From positions 46,641 to 56,280 of the forward strand of contig JAAUZS010000051.1 of NCBI GenBank assembly GCA_014804495.1: 9,640 nucleotides of DNA, read 5' to 3'. The translations under genes were made by a program, and so were the position numbers. The notes beneath the pieces are model-generated. The model saw only the letters and a program-made list of their open reading frames with translations, was not told the origin of the DNA and ran no database searches. The number at the start of each line of letters is the position of its first letter. Position 1 is the first letter of the stretch. The stretch comes from Lachnospiraceae bacterium (GTDB lineage Bacteria > Bacillota > Clostridia > Lachnospirales > Lachnospiraceae). Of the stretch, positions 1 through 7,400 are shown one piece after another.

Positions 1-827
1 ACCGCCGCCGCCTTGATTATTATATCCTGCTCCGTATAACGCTGTTTTACCGCTTCTGCCATATCTTTTGCCGACTCAATCTCTATTATCTCCACAAAGG
101 ATGGCTTGGGCGTATCTGTTTTTCCTGTAACCAGAGTTACATCAGCGCCTCTGTGCATACAGTGTCTTGCTATGGCGTATCCCATCTTCCCAGTGGAGTG
201 ATTGGTAATATAACGCACGGGGTCTATCCTCTCCATAGTCGGCCCTGCCGTCACCATCACCTTTTTTCCTAACATATCTTTTTCATGCGCAGTCTCTCGA
301 AGGATATATTCCAAAAGCGTCTGTTCAGACGGCATCTTACCGGGTCCTGTATCTCCACATGCCAGATATCCCGTATCCGGCGTTATCACTTCCATGCCGT
401 AATGTATAAGCTTCTTTATATTGTCCTGTACAATAGGATTTTCGTACATATGAGTATTCATAGCGGGCGCTACGATTTTCTTGCATGTGCACGCCATGAC
501 CGTAGTGGTCAACATGTCATCCGCAATTCCGCACGCCAGCTTTCCTATGACATTTGCAGAAGCAGGCGCAACCAGCACTACATCTGTACGTTTGGCAAGT
601 GACACATGTTCCACACTGTACTGAAAATTCCTGTCAAAGGTGTCAATCAGGCATTTATTCCCTGTCAGTGTTTCAAACGTTATGGGATTTATAAAATTAG
701 TAGCATTCTGAGTCATTAATACGGTAACATCAGCATGCAGTTTTTGCAGCATGCTTGCCAGATTGGCTATTTTATATGCTGCAATACTGCCCGTTACTGC
801 TAAAACAATATTTTTTCCCTTTAGCAT
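1..827 (-). CDS. coaBC: CoaBC, bifunctional phosphopantothenoylcysteine decarboxylase / phosphopantothenate-cysteine ligase (3' end cut off by window)
   Basis: This cytoplasmic enzyme makes 4'-phosphopantetheine for coenzyme A: the CoaB half joins cysteine to phosphopantothenate and the CoaC half, an FMN enzyme, decarboxylates the product. The ATG at 827 follows TAGGAGAAAAATT. About 275 codons are visible of a usual length near 400. The N-terminal flavoprotein half shows TGSIAAYK (12-19), EHVSL with the likely catalytic His74, APASAN (87-92), PAMNTHMYENP (121-131; the family usually has W where Y128 stands) and ACGDTGPGKM (156-165) with the active-site Cys157. The ligase half starts near 186 with TAGPTMERIDPVRYITN (193-209) and STGKMG, and the window ends inside KAAAV, matching the conserved AAAVADY region. 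The gene sits 10 bases behind the transporter gene and is surely co-transcribed with it. The identification is firm; only the last ~125 residues are unseen. Confidence 0.96.
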   Translation of the reverse strand, partial: MLKGKNIVLAVTGSIAAYKIANLASMLQKLHADVTVLMTQNATNFINPITFETLTGNKCLIDTFDRNFQYSVEHVSLAKRTDVVLVAPASANVIGKLACGIADDMLTTTVMACTCKKIVAPAMNTHMYENPIVQDNIKKLIHYGMEVITPDTGYLACGDTGPGKMPSEQTLLEYILRETAHEKDMLGKKVMVTAGPTMERIDPVRYITNHSTGKMGYAIARHCMHRGADVTLVTGKTDTPKPSFVEIIEIESAKDMAEAVKQRYTEQDIIIKAAA

Positions 828-834
828 AATTTTT

Positions 835-839
835 CTCCT
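835..839 (-). promoter_or_regulatory. coaBC ribosome binding site overlapping the stop codon of the upstream transporter gene
   Basis: On the minus strand the sequence reads TAGGAGAAAAATTATG. The TAG stop of the transporter gene is the first part of the AGGAG ribosome binding site of coaBC, seven bases before the ATG. Such a shared stop/SD suggests translational coupling of the two genes. Confidence 0.8.
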
Positions 840-1494
840 AAGCTCTGACCGCTTGTTTTTCCCTTGCCTGCGGCATTATCTTTAACAGCGCCATGCTGAC
901 AGCCGTACCCAGCACAACAGCCACAATAGTTTCGGGGATTCCGTTCGCCGCAATGATTCCCAGAATAACATCATATACTGCCTCTAAAGCTATGTTCTGT
1001 GCCGCCGCAAATTCTTCCCTGAAGCAGAAATATATCAAATTCATAACCAGCAATGTGTTTGTAAACGCTCCGACCGCCGCCGCTATCGGAATCGCAATAA
1101 GTCTGCGTTTCTTAAAATCTTTTAACAGCTTCTCTATTCCTTTGTATACAAAATAAGGAATGACACCGACTAAAATCCTCGGCACCAGAGCAATCACGAC
1201 GCTCCAACCATTGCCGCCCACTTCACCTACTGAATAAAAAGGTGAAAAAGCAAAAGACAACAGACTGGGTTCCAAGGTGTTCTTAATCAGACTTGTAATA
1301 CCAAATGCCGCTCCCAATACCGCTCCGTTTTTCGGTCCAAGCACTATGGATCCGACAATGACAGGTACATGAAGCAGAGTTGCTTTGATGACAATGAGGT
1401 TGATATAACCTACATTGGGGATGAAAGTCATGACAGCAATAATAGCGATAAACAAGGCCGTCATAACCATGTTGAAAGTTTTTGTGTTATTCAT
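838..1494 (-). CDS. panT: ECF transporter S component, predicted pantothenate-specific (PanT-like)
   Basis: This 218-residue, very hydrophobic protein has the features of an energy-coupling-factor substrate-binding (S) subunit, with about six membrane segments. The family pattern is visible in TM1 with an AxxxA motif (A13 to A17, in TALFIAIIAV), the short loop FIPNVGYI, then VPVIVGSIVLGPKNGAVLGAAFGITS (about 43-68), and basic stretches near 123-130. Such S subunits dock through TM1 onto a shared EcfT-EcfA-EcfA' module, which is not encoded here. The substrate is inferred from context: the gene lies directly upstream of coaBC, and ECF S subunits next to CoA biosynthesis genes have been assigned to pantothenate. 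The ATG at 1494 follows a perfect AGGAGG (1503-1508). The family call is firm, the substrate moderately so. Confidence 0.88.
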   Translation of the reverse strand: MNNTKTFNMVMTALFIAIIAVMTFIPNVGYINLIVIKATLLHVPVIVGSIVLGPKNGAVLGAAFGITSLIKNTLEPSLLSFAFSPFYSVGEVGGNGWSVVIALVPRILVGVIPYFVYKGIEKLLKDFKKRRLIAIPIAAAVGAFTNTLLVMNLIYFCFREEFAAAQNIALEAVYDVILGIIAANGIPETIVAVVLGTAVSMALLKIMPQAREKQAVRA

Positions 1495-1546
1495 TTTAGT
1501 TTCCTCCTGTTATTATTCTCCCTTAACGAAGATACAATACGTATAA

Positions 1547-1575
1547 AAAATATCATGAATGAGGGAAAAAGTAAA
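1547..1575 (-). promoter_or_regulatory. Candidate promoter of the transporter-coaBC operon
   Basis: On the minus strand TTTACT (1570-1575) is separated by 17 bases from TATTTT (1547-1552), a fair match to the vegetative -35/-10 pattern (4/6 for the -10). It lies about 50 bases before the transporter start codon. No riboswitch-like fold was recognised between it and the gene. The match is modest and AT-rich DNA gives such hits by chance. Confidence 0.35.
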
Positions 1576-1656
1576 GGATTTTTAACCGATATTTAATAGA
1601 AACATGTTGACTGATATGGTAAAATAAATAATCACACTTTTATTTATCCAAATACT

Positions 1657-1695
1657 CATGTACCGACAAAAGAAAACAAGCAATGTCGGGACATG
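1657..1695. repeat. Inverted repeat overlapping the AraC-type gene's promoter, candidate operator
   Basis: CATGTACCGACA (1657-1668) is matched by TGTCGGGACATG (1684-1695), complementary at 11 of 12 positions across a 15-base spacer. The right half covers the proposed -35 hexamer (1688-1693) of the AraC-type gene. A centre-to-centre distance of 27 bp is close to two and a half helical turns. It could be an operator for autoregulation, or bind another regulator. A role as an RNA hairpin would need a transcript starting further upstream, and there is no T-run after it. Confidence 0.5.
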
Positions 1696-1716
1696 ATAAA
1701 TGATAAAGGGTATACT
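1688..1716 (+). promoter_or_regulatory. Candidate promoter of the AraC-type regulator gene
   Basis: GGGACA (1688-1693, 4/6 to TTGACA) and TATACT (1711-1716, 5/6 to TATAAT) are 17 bases apart. They lie 27 bases before the start codon, giving a leader of about 20 bases that carries the AGGAGG at 1728-1733. The weak -35 fits a promoter that is activated or controlled through the overlapping inverted repeat. Confidence 0.5.
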
Positions 1717-1742
1717 TTAACCACAACAGGAGGCTGATAGTC

Positions 1743-2600
1743 ATGGAATGGGCAGAAGCAATAAGTGAAGCAGTCAAATACATCGAGAGCCATCTGTCAG
1801 AAGATATTACAATGTATGACGTGGCAAAACATGTAAATATTTCGCCATTCTATTTTCACAAAGGTTTCAGTATATTATGTGGGTATTCCATTATGGAATA
1901 TATAAGAAACCGCAGAATGGCGCTTGCAGGAACAGAATTAATTACCAGTGATATTACAGTTATGGAGCTTGCAATGAAATATGGTTATGATTCTCCCGAC
2001 AGTTTTACAAAAGCTTTTTCCCGCTTTCATGGATATACACCTCTGGCAGTGCGAAAGAACAAAACAATGGTTAAGTCCTTCGCACCGCTGAAACTAACAA
2101 TTTTATTGAAAGGTGGTTATACCATGGATTACAGAATCGTAAAAAAAGAAGCTTTTACCATTTTAGGTACAGCAAAGGAGTTCAGCTATGAAAATGCAAA
2201 ACAGGAGATACCCTTGTTTTGGCAGGAGCATTATTCTTCCGGAAACGGCAAGTATGTCTGCGGAATGTTCGGTATCAACATTGACCCGCAAATGGGAAAC
2301 GAAAAGTTTGAATATCTGATTGCAGATGCTTATAATCCGGCTGTAGATATTCCGGATGGCTTTGAGGTAAAGACAATCCCAGCCTTCACATGGGCGGTTT
2401 TTCCCTGCAAGGGCGCTCTCCCCTATTCTTTACAAGATGTAAATACAAAAATATTCTCCGAATGGCTTCCGGCATTGCAGGATTTTGAATTTGCAGCAGG
2501 ATATTGTATTGAAATGTATGATAATCCAAGTAAGTATCCAAATGGAGCAAGCGACGAAAATTATTATTCAGAGATATGGATTCCTGTTAAGAAGAAATAA
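1743..2600 (+). CDS. AraC-family regulator with C-terminal GyrI-like small-molecule-binding domain
   Basis: This 285-residue protein is a likely transcription factor that senses a small, perhaps toxic or drug-like, molecule. Residues 1-107 form the double helix-turn-helix AraC DNA-binding domain: DVAKHVNISPFYFHKGFSILCGYSIMEYIRNRRM holds the first HTH, and ELAMKYGYDSPDSFTKAFSRFHGYTP (about 75-100) the second with the family's G-Y-x-S-x-x-F-x-x-A-F signature. From M128 a GyrI-like effector-binding domain follows (MDYRIVKKEAFTILG to the typical ending EIWIPVKK). The N-terminal DNA-binding plus C-terminal sensor order is that of Rob and similar regulators. The ATG at 1743 follows AGGAGG by nine bases. 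It is the only plus-strand gene here, divergent from the pantothenate module and convergent with comEC, so no obvious target gene lies next to it. Its effector is unknown. Confidence 0.93.
   Translation: MEWAEAISEAVKYIESHLSEDITMYDVAKHVNISPFYFHKGFSILCGYSIMEYIRNRRMALAGTELITSDITVMELAMKYGYDSPDSFTKAFSRFHGYTPLAVRKNKTMVKSFAPLKLTILLKGGYTMDYRIVKKEAFTILGTAKEFSYENAKQEIPLFWQEHYSSGNGKYVCGMFGINIDPQMGNEKFEYLIADAYNPAVDIPDGFEVKTIPAFTWAVFPCKGALPYSLQDVNTKIFSEWLPALQDFEFAAGYCIEMYDNPSKYPNGASDENYYSEIWIPVKKK
2111..2126 (+). promoter_or_regulatory. Possible internal ribosome binding site and start inside the AraC-type gene
   Basis: AGGTGG (2111-2116) followed by seven bases and an in-frame ATG (2124-2126, M128) lies exactly at the border between the DNA-binding and the GyrI-like domain. 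It could start a separate sensor-only protein of 158 residues. The same bases encode Lys-Gly-Gly-Tyr-Thr-Met, which may be constrained at the protein level, so this may be coincidence. Confidence 0.25.
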
Positions 2601-2609
2601 TACCGGTTG

Positions 2610-2647
2610 TATGTGGAGTGCCGTTAATTACAAAAGCACTCCACATA
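2610..2647. terminator. Hairpin between convergent genes, possible bidirectional terminator
   Basis: TATGTGGAGTGC (2610-2621) and GCACTCCACATA (2636-2647) form a perfect 12-bp stem with a 14-base loop. The right arm lies inside the last codons of comEC and its stop codon is in the loop, while the AraC-type gene ends ten bases before the left arm. Neither side is followed by a clear T-run, so it is not a textbook intrinsic terminator. Its place at the meeting point of two convergent genes still makes a transcription end the best guess. Confidence 0.45.
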
Positions 2648-4882
2648 TACTCTGCCATTCCTATATGTAATCGTAACCGCACCCCCGATATCCGTCCGAA
2701 AAATCCTGCTTTCGCAATCCTCAAGGCGAATCAACAATTCTTCATGAGGATGTCCGTATCTGTTATCTCTTCCGGCTGAAATGACCGCTACCTGCGGTGA
2801 AACCACATCCAAAAAGGCTTCTGCCGTTGAGTTTCTTGAGCCGTGATGCGCCACTTTCAGCACAGTGATGCGTTTTCCGTCACCGGAAGAATCAGTAATG
2901 TATTTTTTAAGGCGTTCTTCTACCGCTTTCTCGCCTTCTCCTTCCAAATCCCCAGTAAAAAGTGCCGTAAAAGCATCATATTCCAGATACAATACCGTAG
3001 ACGAAGCATTGGTATCCCCGCTGTTTTCCCCCGCCGCCGGATGCAGACAGGTGAATTTCAGTTTTCCATGCCGCAAGACATCTCCTGCATGGATATACTG
3101 TACAGTTATCCCTTTCTCCATTGCCATACTCTCCATTTCATGATACTCACTGCTTCTACTCTGTTCACCTATATCCGGCATAATCAGATTTTCTATCATC
3201 ACTCCATTTTTATCCATATCCTCTATCAATGTGCTTATTCCGTTATAATGGTCGCTGTCCATATGCGTTATAAATACCGCGGTTAAAGTATCTACCCCTT
3301 CTTCCTTCAAAAACGGCAGAATTTGATAAGTTCCCACATCACTTTTGCTCGAGCTGCCTCCATCAATCAGGAAATGACCCCCTTTATCATCGGCTATGTA
3401 AATACCGTCTCCCTGTCCCACGTCTATAAGCGTAATCTGCAAACCGTCCTGAAAACGCAGGGTAATACATAATAACGCCAGCAGGATAAACTGCCAGAAG
3501 TTAAGTCTGCTCCATTTTCTGCCGTAAAAGGTCACAATACATATGATTGATATAAATATCAGTATCTGCCACATATCCGGCGCTCCGATAATATTCCTGC
3601 TTCCCGGAATACGAATGGTTAGCTTACAGCACAGCTCATAGAACGAAAATAAAATATGTGCAGGCAGTGCAGTATATTTTCCCAATGGCAGAAAACATGC
3701 CGCCGCTGCACAGGTCAGCAGCCCGTCCGATACAATCAGACTCGTCCCCGGTATGATAATAAGGTTTAAAAAAACCGAATAAAGCGGATATTCATAGTAA
3801 AAACACAGATACACCGGCAGGGTGACAATAGAAATCGATAGACTGGTTGACATAAGTTTTTCAAACTTTGTACCACCCATAAGCATTTCTTCCATTACCG
3901 GACGTAACAGTCCTATAGCCAGAATTGCTCCAAATGAAAATAAGAATCCGCTGTGCCAGACGTAAAGGGGCTGTCCTGCCAAAAGCAGAATTCCTGCTAT
4001 TGCCATCGCCGTAAGCATATCGTATGTACGTCCAAAGAGTCCTGACGCAACATTAAGTCCAAACATCACAATAGCCCTGAATGCGGAAACACTCATTCCG
4101 CACATAACTCCATAACAGTATATAAGGCATATAGATAAAGGAACGCTAATAAACTTCGGAATCCTAAACTTATTCAATAGCTTATAAAATCCCATACCGA
4201 TTATGGAAATATGCAGTCCGCTGATACTTAAAATATGAATGACGCCATTAAGCTGATACAGCTGCTTAGTATCTTCGTCCAATCCGCTCTTTTCCCCAAG
4301 AAGCATTGCCTTCATGACAGACGCATCGCCCTCCTCATAACTGACATCTATCAACCCGGCAAGATACTCCTTTATCTGATACAGCCCTTCTTTGAACCTG
4401 TCATAATTTTCGCTTTCTTCAAGGATAATCCCATTCTGAAGACGTGCCTGATAGCTCAGAATCTGATAATATCTTCGTGCATTGAACTCTCCCGGATTCG
4501 TCGCTTCCGCAAAGGAGCGCAGTTTCCCGTGGACACGGATAAAACTGCCCATCTTCGGCTCCTGACCTTCCGTAATATAACATATTATACCCTCGACATC
4601 CGACAACTGCGAATCCGATGCCTGTGAATCAATCGTTTGATTATTTGTTTTCTGTGGATTAACAACCTGAATTTCTCTCAGATAAATAACAAGAACTTTT
4701 TGCTCATTAGAAATGCGATATTCTTTCTTTTCGACCTGACCTATAAGCGTGAATGTATTACCGTCCGCCTCGCCTAAAGATACGGCAGGCAGCGGATTAC
4801 AGTATAGATATATAACTATTACCACTAAAAAGGCCAGTCCGATAATACATACCGGTCTTCTCAAATTTTCCTCCTTTTCCAT
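2624..4882 (-). CDS. comEC: ComEC/Rec2-family DNA uptake channel protein with metallo-beta-lactamase domain
   Basis: ComEC is the membrane channel that passes single-stranded DNA into the cytoplasm during natural transformation. Numbered from the ATG at 4882 (752 residues): an N-terminal membrane helix at about 10-28; an extracellular OB-like DUF4131 region ending in NPGEFNARRYY (129-139); the multi-helix competence domain (about 180-475) with SISGLHIS (219-226); and a C-terminal metallo-beta-lactamase domain with DVGQGD (487-492), HMDSDH (540-545), TGDLEGEGE (643 on), HHGS (679-682) and GHPHEE around His711/His713. The metal ligands look intact, so the nuclease-like domain may be active. Length is normal for the family. 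A polar, low-complexity stretch rich in N, Q, S and D (about 78-95) looks like a loop insertion. The start is ambiguous (GTG 4891, ATG 4882, TTG 4864). It is the last gene of the comEA-led cluster. Confidence 0.95.
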   Translation of the reverse strand: MEKEENLRRPVCIIGLAFLVVIVIYLYCNPLPAVSLGEADGNTFTLIGQVEKKEYRISNEQKVLVIYLREIQVVNPQKTNNQTIDSQASDSQLSDVEGIICYITEGQEPKMGSFIRVHGKLRSFAEATNPGEFNARRYYQILSYQARLQNGIILEESENYDRFKEGLYQIKEYLAGLIDVSYEEGDASVMKAMLLGEKSGLDEDTKQLYQLNGVIHILSISGLHISIIGMGFYKLLNKFRIPKFISVPLSICLIYCYGVMCGMSVSAFRAIVMFGLNVASGLFGRTYDMLTAMAIAGILLLAGQPLYVWHSGFLFSFGAILAIGLLRPVMEEMLMGGTKFEKLMSTSLSISIVTLPVYLCFYYEYPLYSVFLNLIIIPGTSLIVSDGLLTCAAAACFLPLGKYTALPAHILFSFYELCCKLTIRIPGSRNIIGAPDMWQILIFISIICIVTFYGRKWSRLNFWQFILLALLCITLRFQDGLQITLIDVGQGDGIYIADDKGGHFLIDGGSSSKSDVGTYQILPFLKEEGVDTLTAVFITHMDSDHYNGISTLIEDMDKNGVMIENLIMPDIGEQSRSSEYHEMESMAMEKGITVQYIHAGDVLRHGKLKFTCLHPAAGENSGDTNASSTVLYLEYDAFTALFTGDLEGEGEKAVEERLKKYITDSSGDGKRITVLKVAHHGSRNSTAEAFLDVVSPQVAVISAGRDNRYGHPHEELLIRLEDCESRIFRTDIGGAVTITYRNGRVYVECFCN

Positions 4883-4895
4883 TACGCCCACCCAT
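4864..4895 (-). promoter_or_regulatory. Competing ribosome binding sites and starts for comEC
   Basis: Three in-frame starts are possible on the minus strand. GTG at 4891 lies 14 bases after a GGAGGAG. ATG at 4882 has GGTGG (4888-4892) five bases before it. TTG at 4864 has a perfect AGGAGG (4870-4875) five bases before it. The best-spaced partner of the upstream GGAGGAG is an out-of-frame ATG at 4895 that opens a 32-codon reading frame. I prefer the ATG at 4882, without proof. Confidence 0.4.
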
Positions 4896-4930
4896 GTCGG
4901 ATTATCTCCTCCATGCGCAAGGCTATATTC

Positions 4931-5893
4931 TTAATTATCCGCAGATGCGGCATTAGTGATTAAATCAAGATTTCTCTCAAACAATGTCGTCAGACTTACG
5001 CTCTCTTTATAAAAAACAGAAGTCTCACCATTAATGGAAATCTGCACTTTGCTCACATTAGGCAGCTCCACGAGAGAATTGGTGATAGAATAAATCGTAA
5101 CATCCGACGTTACATTATATGGCTGATTTAGAAAAACTTCATCTAAGTTTACATAACATATTCTGTCTTTTACCGTTACACTTACAATTCTCGTATCCGG
5201 ATTTATGGTTGGATAACTGCCTTCTGAAAGCGGTCCCTCAATCAATTTCTCCACCACAAGCTTCTCTATGGAAATATTACTGTTATATACGACGTTTCTC
5301 TGGTTCTCTTCTACCAGCCTGTCACCGGTCTCGTTGGCAAAATACAGGTGAAGATTGACCTTTTCATAAGTATTTATTTCGTTTCCCTCATTATCAATAA
5401 ACATATCTGCCGACATGTTTCCAACCACCGCGCCGCCATTATCCATAAGCGGCTCATTGTTTACGGCAAATGAAATATAGCTGACATCTCTCACCTGCGA
5501 CAAGGTTCTGACAATTGCAGCGCGTACCAGAATTTCCTTAATGCTATCCATTTCTTTGTAATGCTCGTCAAAATTTATCGCAAGCTGCCCACTCTCCAAT
5601 GTATATCCAAGGATGGCGAAATCACCTGAAAGAGGCGCCTTATACTCCTTTTTTTCTGATATGACGGCAAGCTGTCCCATCAGCTCGTCAAGCAATTCCT
5701 GTCCGTCTTCGGTAGCCGTCTGATATGACTTGGAAAAAATTCCTGTTTCTTCGTTATTTACATAATATACACTATAAGTCCTGCCGCCGCTGCTATCCTG
5801 CGTATCATCTCCACATCCGGTCATACAGGCGACCATAAATACAAAAATTGCCAGAAGCAGTATTTTTTTTGTACCCGACATTACGGTTATCAT
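4931..5893 (-). CDS. Lipoprotein with two GerMN domains (GerM-like), downstream of a sensor kinase
   Basis: This is a predicted exported lipoprotein of 320 residues. The signal peptide (KKILLLAIFVFMVACMTGC) ends in a lipobox Met-Thr-Gly-Cys, with Cys27 the expected lipid anchor. Two similar domains follow, about 39-158 and 178-296. Each has the GerMN layout, with a hydrophobic strand (YSVYYVNNE; LHLYFANE), a helix (LLDELMGQL; LVVEKLIEGP), then GQLAINFDEHY or RICYVNLDEVF, and a final strand. GerM of Bacillus subtilis, also a two-GerMN lipoprotein, acts in the sporulation envelope complex; mycobacterial LpqB carries GerMN next to the MtrAB two-component system. I chose the ATG at 5893 because GGGGAAGGT precedes it; an in-frame TTG at 5929 would overlap the kinase gene. 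It begins 22 bases behind the kinase gene, so it probably modulates or serves that system. Exact function unknown. Confidence 0.88.
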   Translation of the reverse strand: MITVMSGTKKILLLAIFVFMVACMTGCGDDTQDSSGGRTYSVYYVNNEETGIFSKSYQTATEDGQELLDELMGQLAVISEKKEYKAPLSGDFAILGYTLESGQLAINFDEHYKEMDSIKEILVRAAIVRTLSQVRDVSYISFAVNNEPLMDNGGAVVGNMSADMFIDNEGNEINTYEKVNLHLYFANETGDRLVEENQRNVVYNSNISIEKLVVEKLIEGPLSEGSYPTINPDTRIVSVTVKDRICYVNLDEVFLNQPYNVTSDVTIYSITNSLVELPNVSKVQISINGETSVFYKESVSLTTLFERNLDLITNAASADN

Positions 5894-5915
5894 ACCTTCC
5901 CCTTCTTTCACACTA

Positions 5916-7400
5916 TTATGAGACAGCAATATAAGTCAACGGAATCTTTACGATAAAAGTCGTTCCTTCGCCTTCTTCACTAACCACCTTAATCGAACCT
6001 CTGTGCTTCAAAATAGCGCTTCTTGTAATCGCAAGTCCCAGTCCTGTGCCATCGATTTCCCTTGAGTGGGATTTATCAACCCGATAAAAACGTTCATAAA
6101 TATGCTCAATGGAATCTTCCGGGATACCCATACCCGAATCTGCCACTACTACTGAAAAGAACTGATGGTCTGCGTCTAAAGTTACCTTGACCCAGCCATG
6201 TTCCTTATTATATTTAATAGCATTTTCTACCAGATTAGTAATTACAAGCGTTATCTTCACCTCATCAACAGACGCCGCGACCGGTCTGACGCTCTCATAT
6301 ACAAGTTCAATATCCCGTTTCAGCGCTATCGGGCGGAGCCTTCTCATAATAACCTCCACCAATGCATTAATATCTACCTGTGATATATTCAAGTCAGAAT
6401 CGGTTCTGTCCATTTTAATCAAAGCAAGAAGGTCGTTAATTATCTTATCTTCCCTATCTATTTCATTTGCGATGTCTTCCATAAATTCCTTATACAATTC
6501 TACCGGAACATCATCTTGCATACGCAGGGAATCGGCAAGTACTTTAATGGAAGTAATCGGCGTTCTAAGTTCATGGGAAACATTTGACACAAATTCCTGT
6601 CTGGAATCGTCAAGTACTTTCATACGGCTAATCACAGCGTTAAAGGCATCGCCTATATGCTCTGTCTCAAGGCAGTCCGGCACGGAAATCGGTTCGTTAC
6701 TGTACCCCGCCTTTACCTGATTAAGTGCATCCGTAATCTTCTCAAACGGTCTGACTATAACAAATGACGCCAAAATCGAAGCGGAAAATATAGCCAGAAT
6801 TACTATTGCTTCCATAACCAATGCTTTTCTGTTCAGGATATCCATCGTTACGGCAATATAATCTGTTGAAACGCTGATCAGCATGACTCCCCTTGCTACA
6901 TATTGGGGACCGGCAGGTTTACCGGATTCATCTACTTCATCCGCCTCCAACGTTTCCATAATCGGCACTGTCATTTCTATAAAGTTGTTTTCGGGATCGT
7001 ATTGACTGGTATTCTCACCCTTGAGACAGCGAATCACCTCTTCCGATATGATTGTCTTGCCTCCGCTGATACCATATGTATCTTTGACCACCTTGAGATT
7101 ATTGTTAATAATCAAAACACGTCCATCATAAAGGTTTGAAAGCAGACTCAGTTCCGCCTCAATAGCCTCAGATGTCGTTCCCTGTAAGTAACGATTGGTA
7201 ATCAGATGATTTGCCAGAATATTGAGCTGTGTCTGAACATCAGAAATACGCAGGCTGACAGCCCGCTGTTCATAATTCTGCAGAATCGCATATCTCATCA
7301 TATTACATGACAATATTCCAATAATAAATGCAATTAGAAAAATACGTATCTTAAGACTGCGTAAAAATTGCAGTTTTTTCAAATTCTCTATTTTAAGCAA
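5916..7400 (-). CDS. Membrane-bound sensor histidine kinase (HAMP, HisKA, HATPase)
   Basis: The kinase senses a signal outside the membrane and phosphorylates the response regulator encoded just upstream. In order (494 residues): membrane helix at about 18-36, an extracytoplasmic domain of about 155 residues (LYDGRVLIINNNLKVVKD suggests a PAS/Cache-like fold as in WalK-type kinases), a second helix at about 194-215, HAMP (about 216-267), the H-box VSNVSHELRTP with phospho-acceptor His276, then the ATPase domain with N-box NLVENAIKYN (389-398), DSGMGIPE (421-428), ERFYRVD (436-442) and GTGLGLAI (451-458). All catalytic motifs are intact. The start is a TTG at 7400 that overlaps the regulator's stop by eight bases; the next in-frame ATG lies inside the first membrane helix and would ruin it. 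The signal cannot be read from the sequence. Confidence 0.95.
   Translation of the reverse strand: MLKIENLKKLQFLRSLKIRIFLIAFIIGILSCNMMRYAILQNYEQRAVSLRISDVQTQLNILANHLITNRYLQGTTSEAIEAELSLLSNLYDGRVLIINNNLKVVKDTYGISGGKTIISEEVIRCLKGENTSQYDPENNFIEMTVPIMETLEADEVDESGKPAGPQYVARGVMLISVSTDYIAVTMDILNRKALVMEAIVILAIFSASILASFVIVRPFEKITDALNQVKAGYSNEPISVPDCLETEHIGDAFNAVISRMKVLDDSRQEFVSNVSHELRTPITSIKVLADSLRMQDDVPVELYKEFMEDIANEIDREDKIINDLLALIKMDRTDSDLNISQVDINALVEVIMRRLRPIALKRDIELVYESVRPVAASVDEVKITLVITNLVENAIKYNKEHGWVKVTLDADHQFFSVVVADSGMGIPEDSIEHIYERFYRVDKSHSREIDGTGLGLAITRSAILKHRGSIKVVSEEGEGTTFIVKIPLTYIAVS

Noticed and set aside
285..602. A 105-codon plus-strand frame opposite coaBC
   Set aside because: The minus strand encodes the conserved flavoprotein motifs across this stretch; the plus frame is a His/Arg/Ser-rich shadow.
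1607..1612. TTGACT on the plus strand as a -35 box
   Set aside because: No acceptable -10 hexamer lies 16-18 bases downstream, and the AraC-type gene has a better placed promoter.
2843..3286. Plus-strand frames of up to 147 codons opposite the metallo-beta-lactamase part of comEC
   Set aside because: The opposite strand codes for intact catalytic motifs, and these frames have no recognisable domain or good ribosome binding site.
4931..5929. TTG at 5929 as start of the GerMN lipoprotein
   Set aside because: It would overlap the kinase end and add 12 polar residues before the signal peptide; the ATG at 5893 has a purine-rich ribosome binding site.
6187..6720. A 177-codon open frame on the plus strand inside the kinase gene
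   Set aside because: It lies antisense to the conserved HAMP, HisKA and ATPase coding region and its product is a Ser/Thr/Ile-rich shadow with no recognisable domain.
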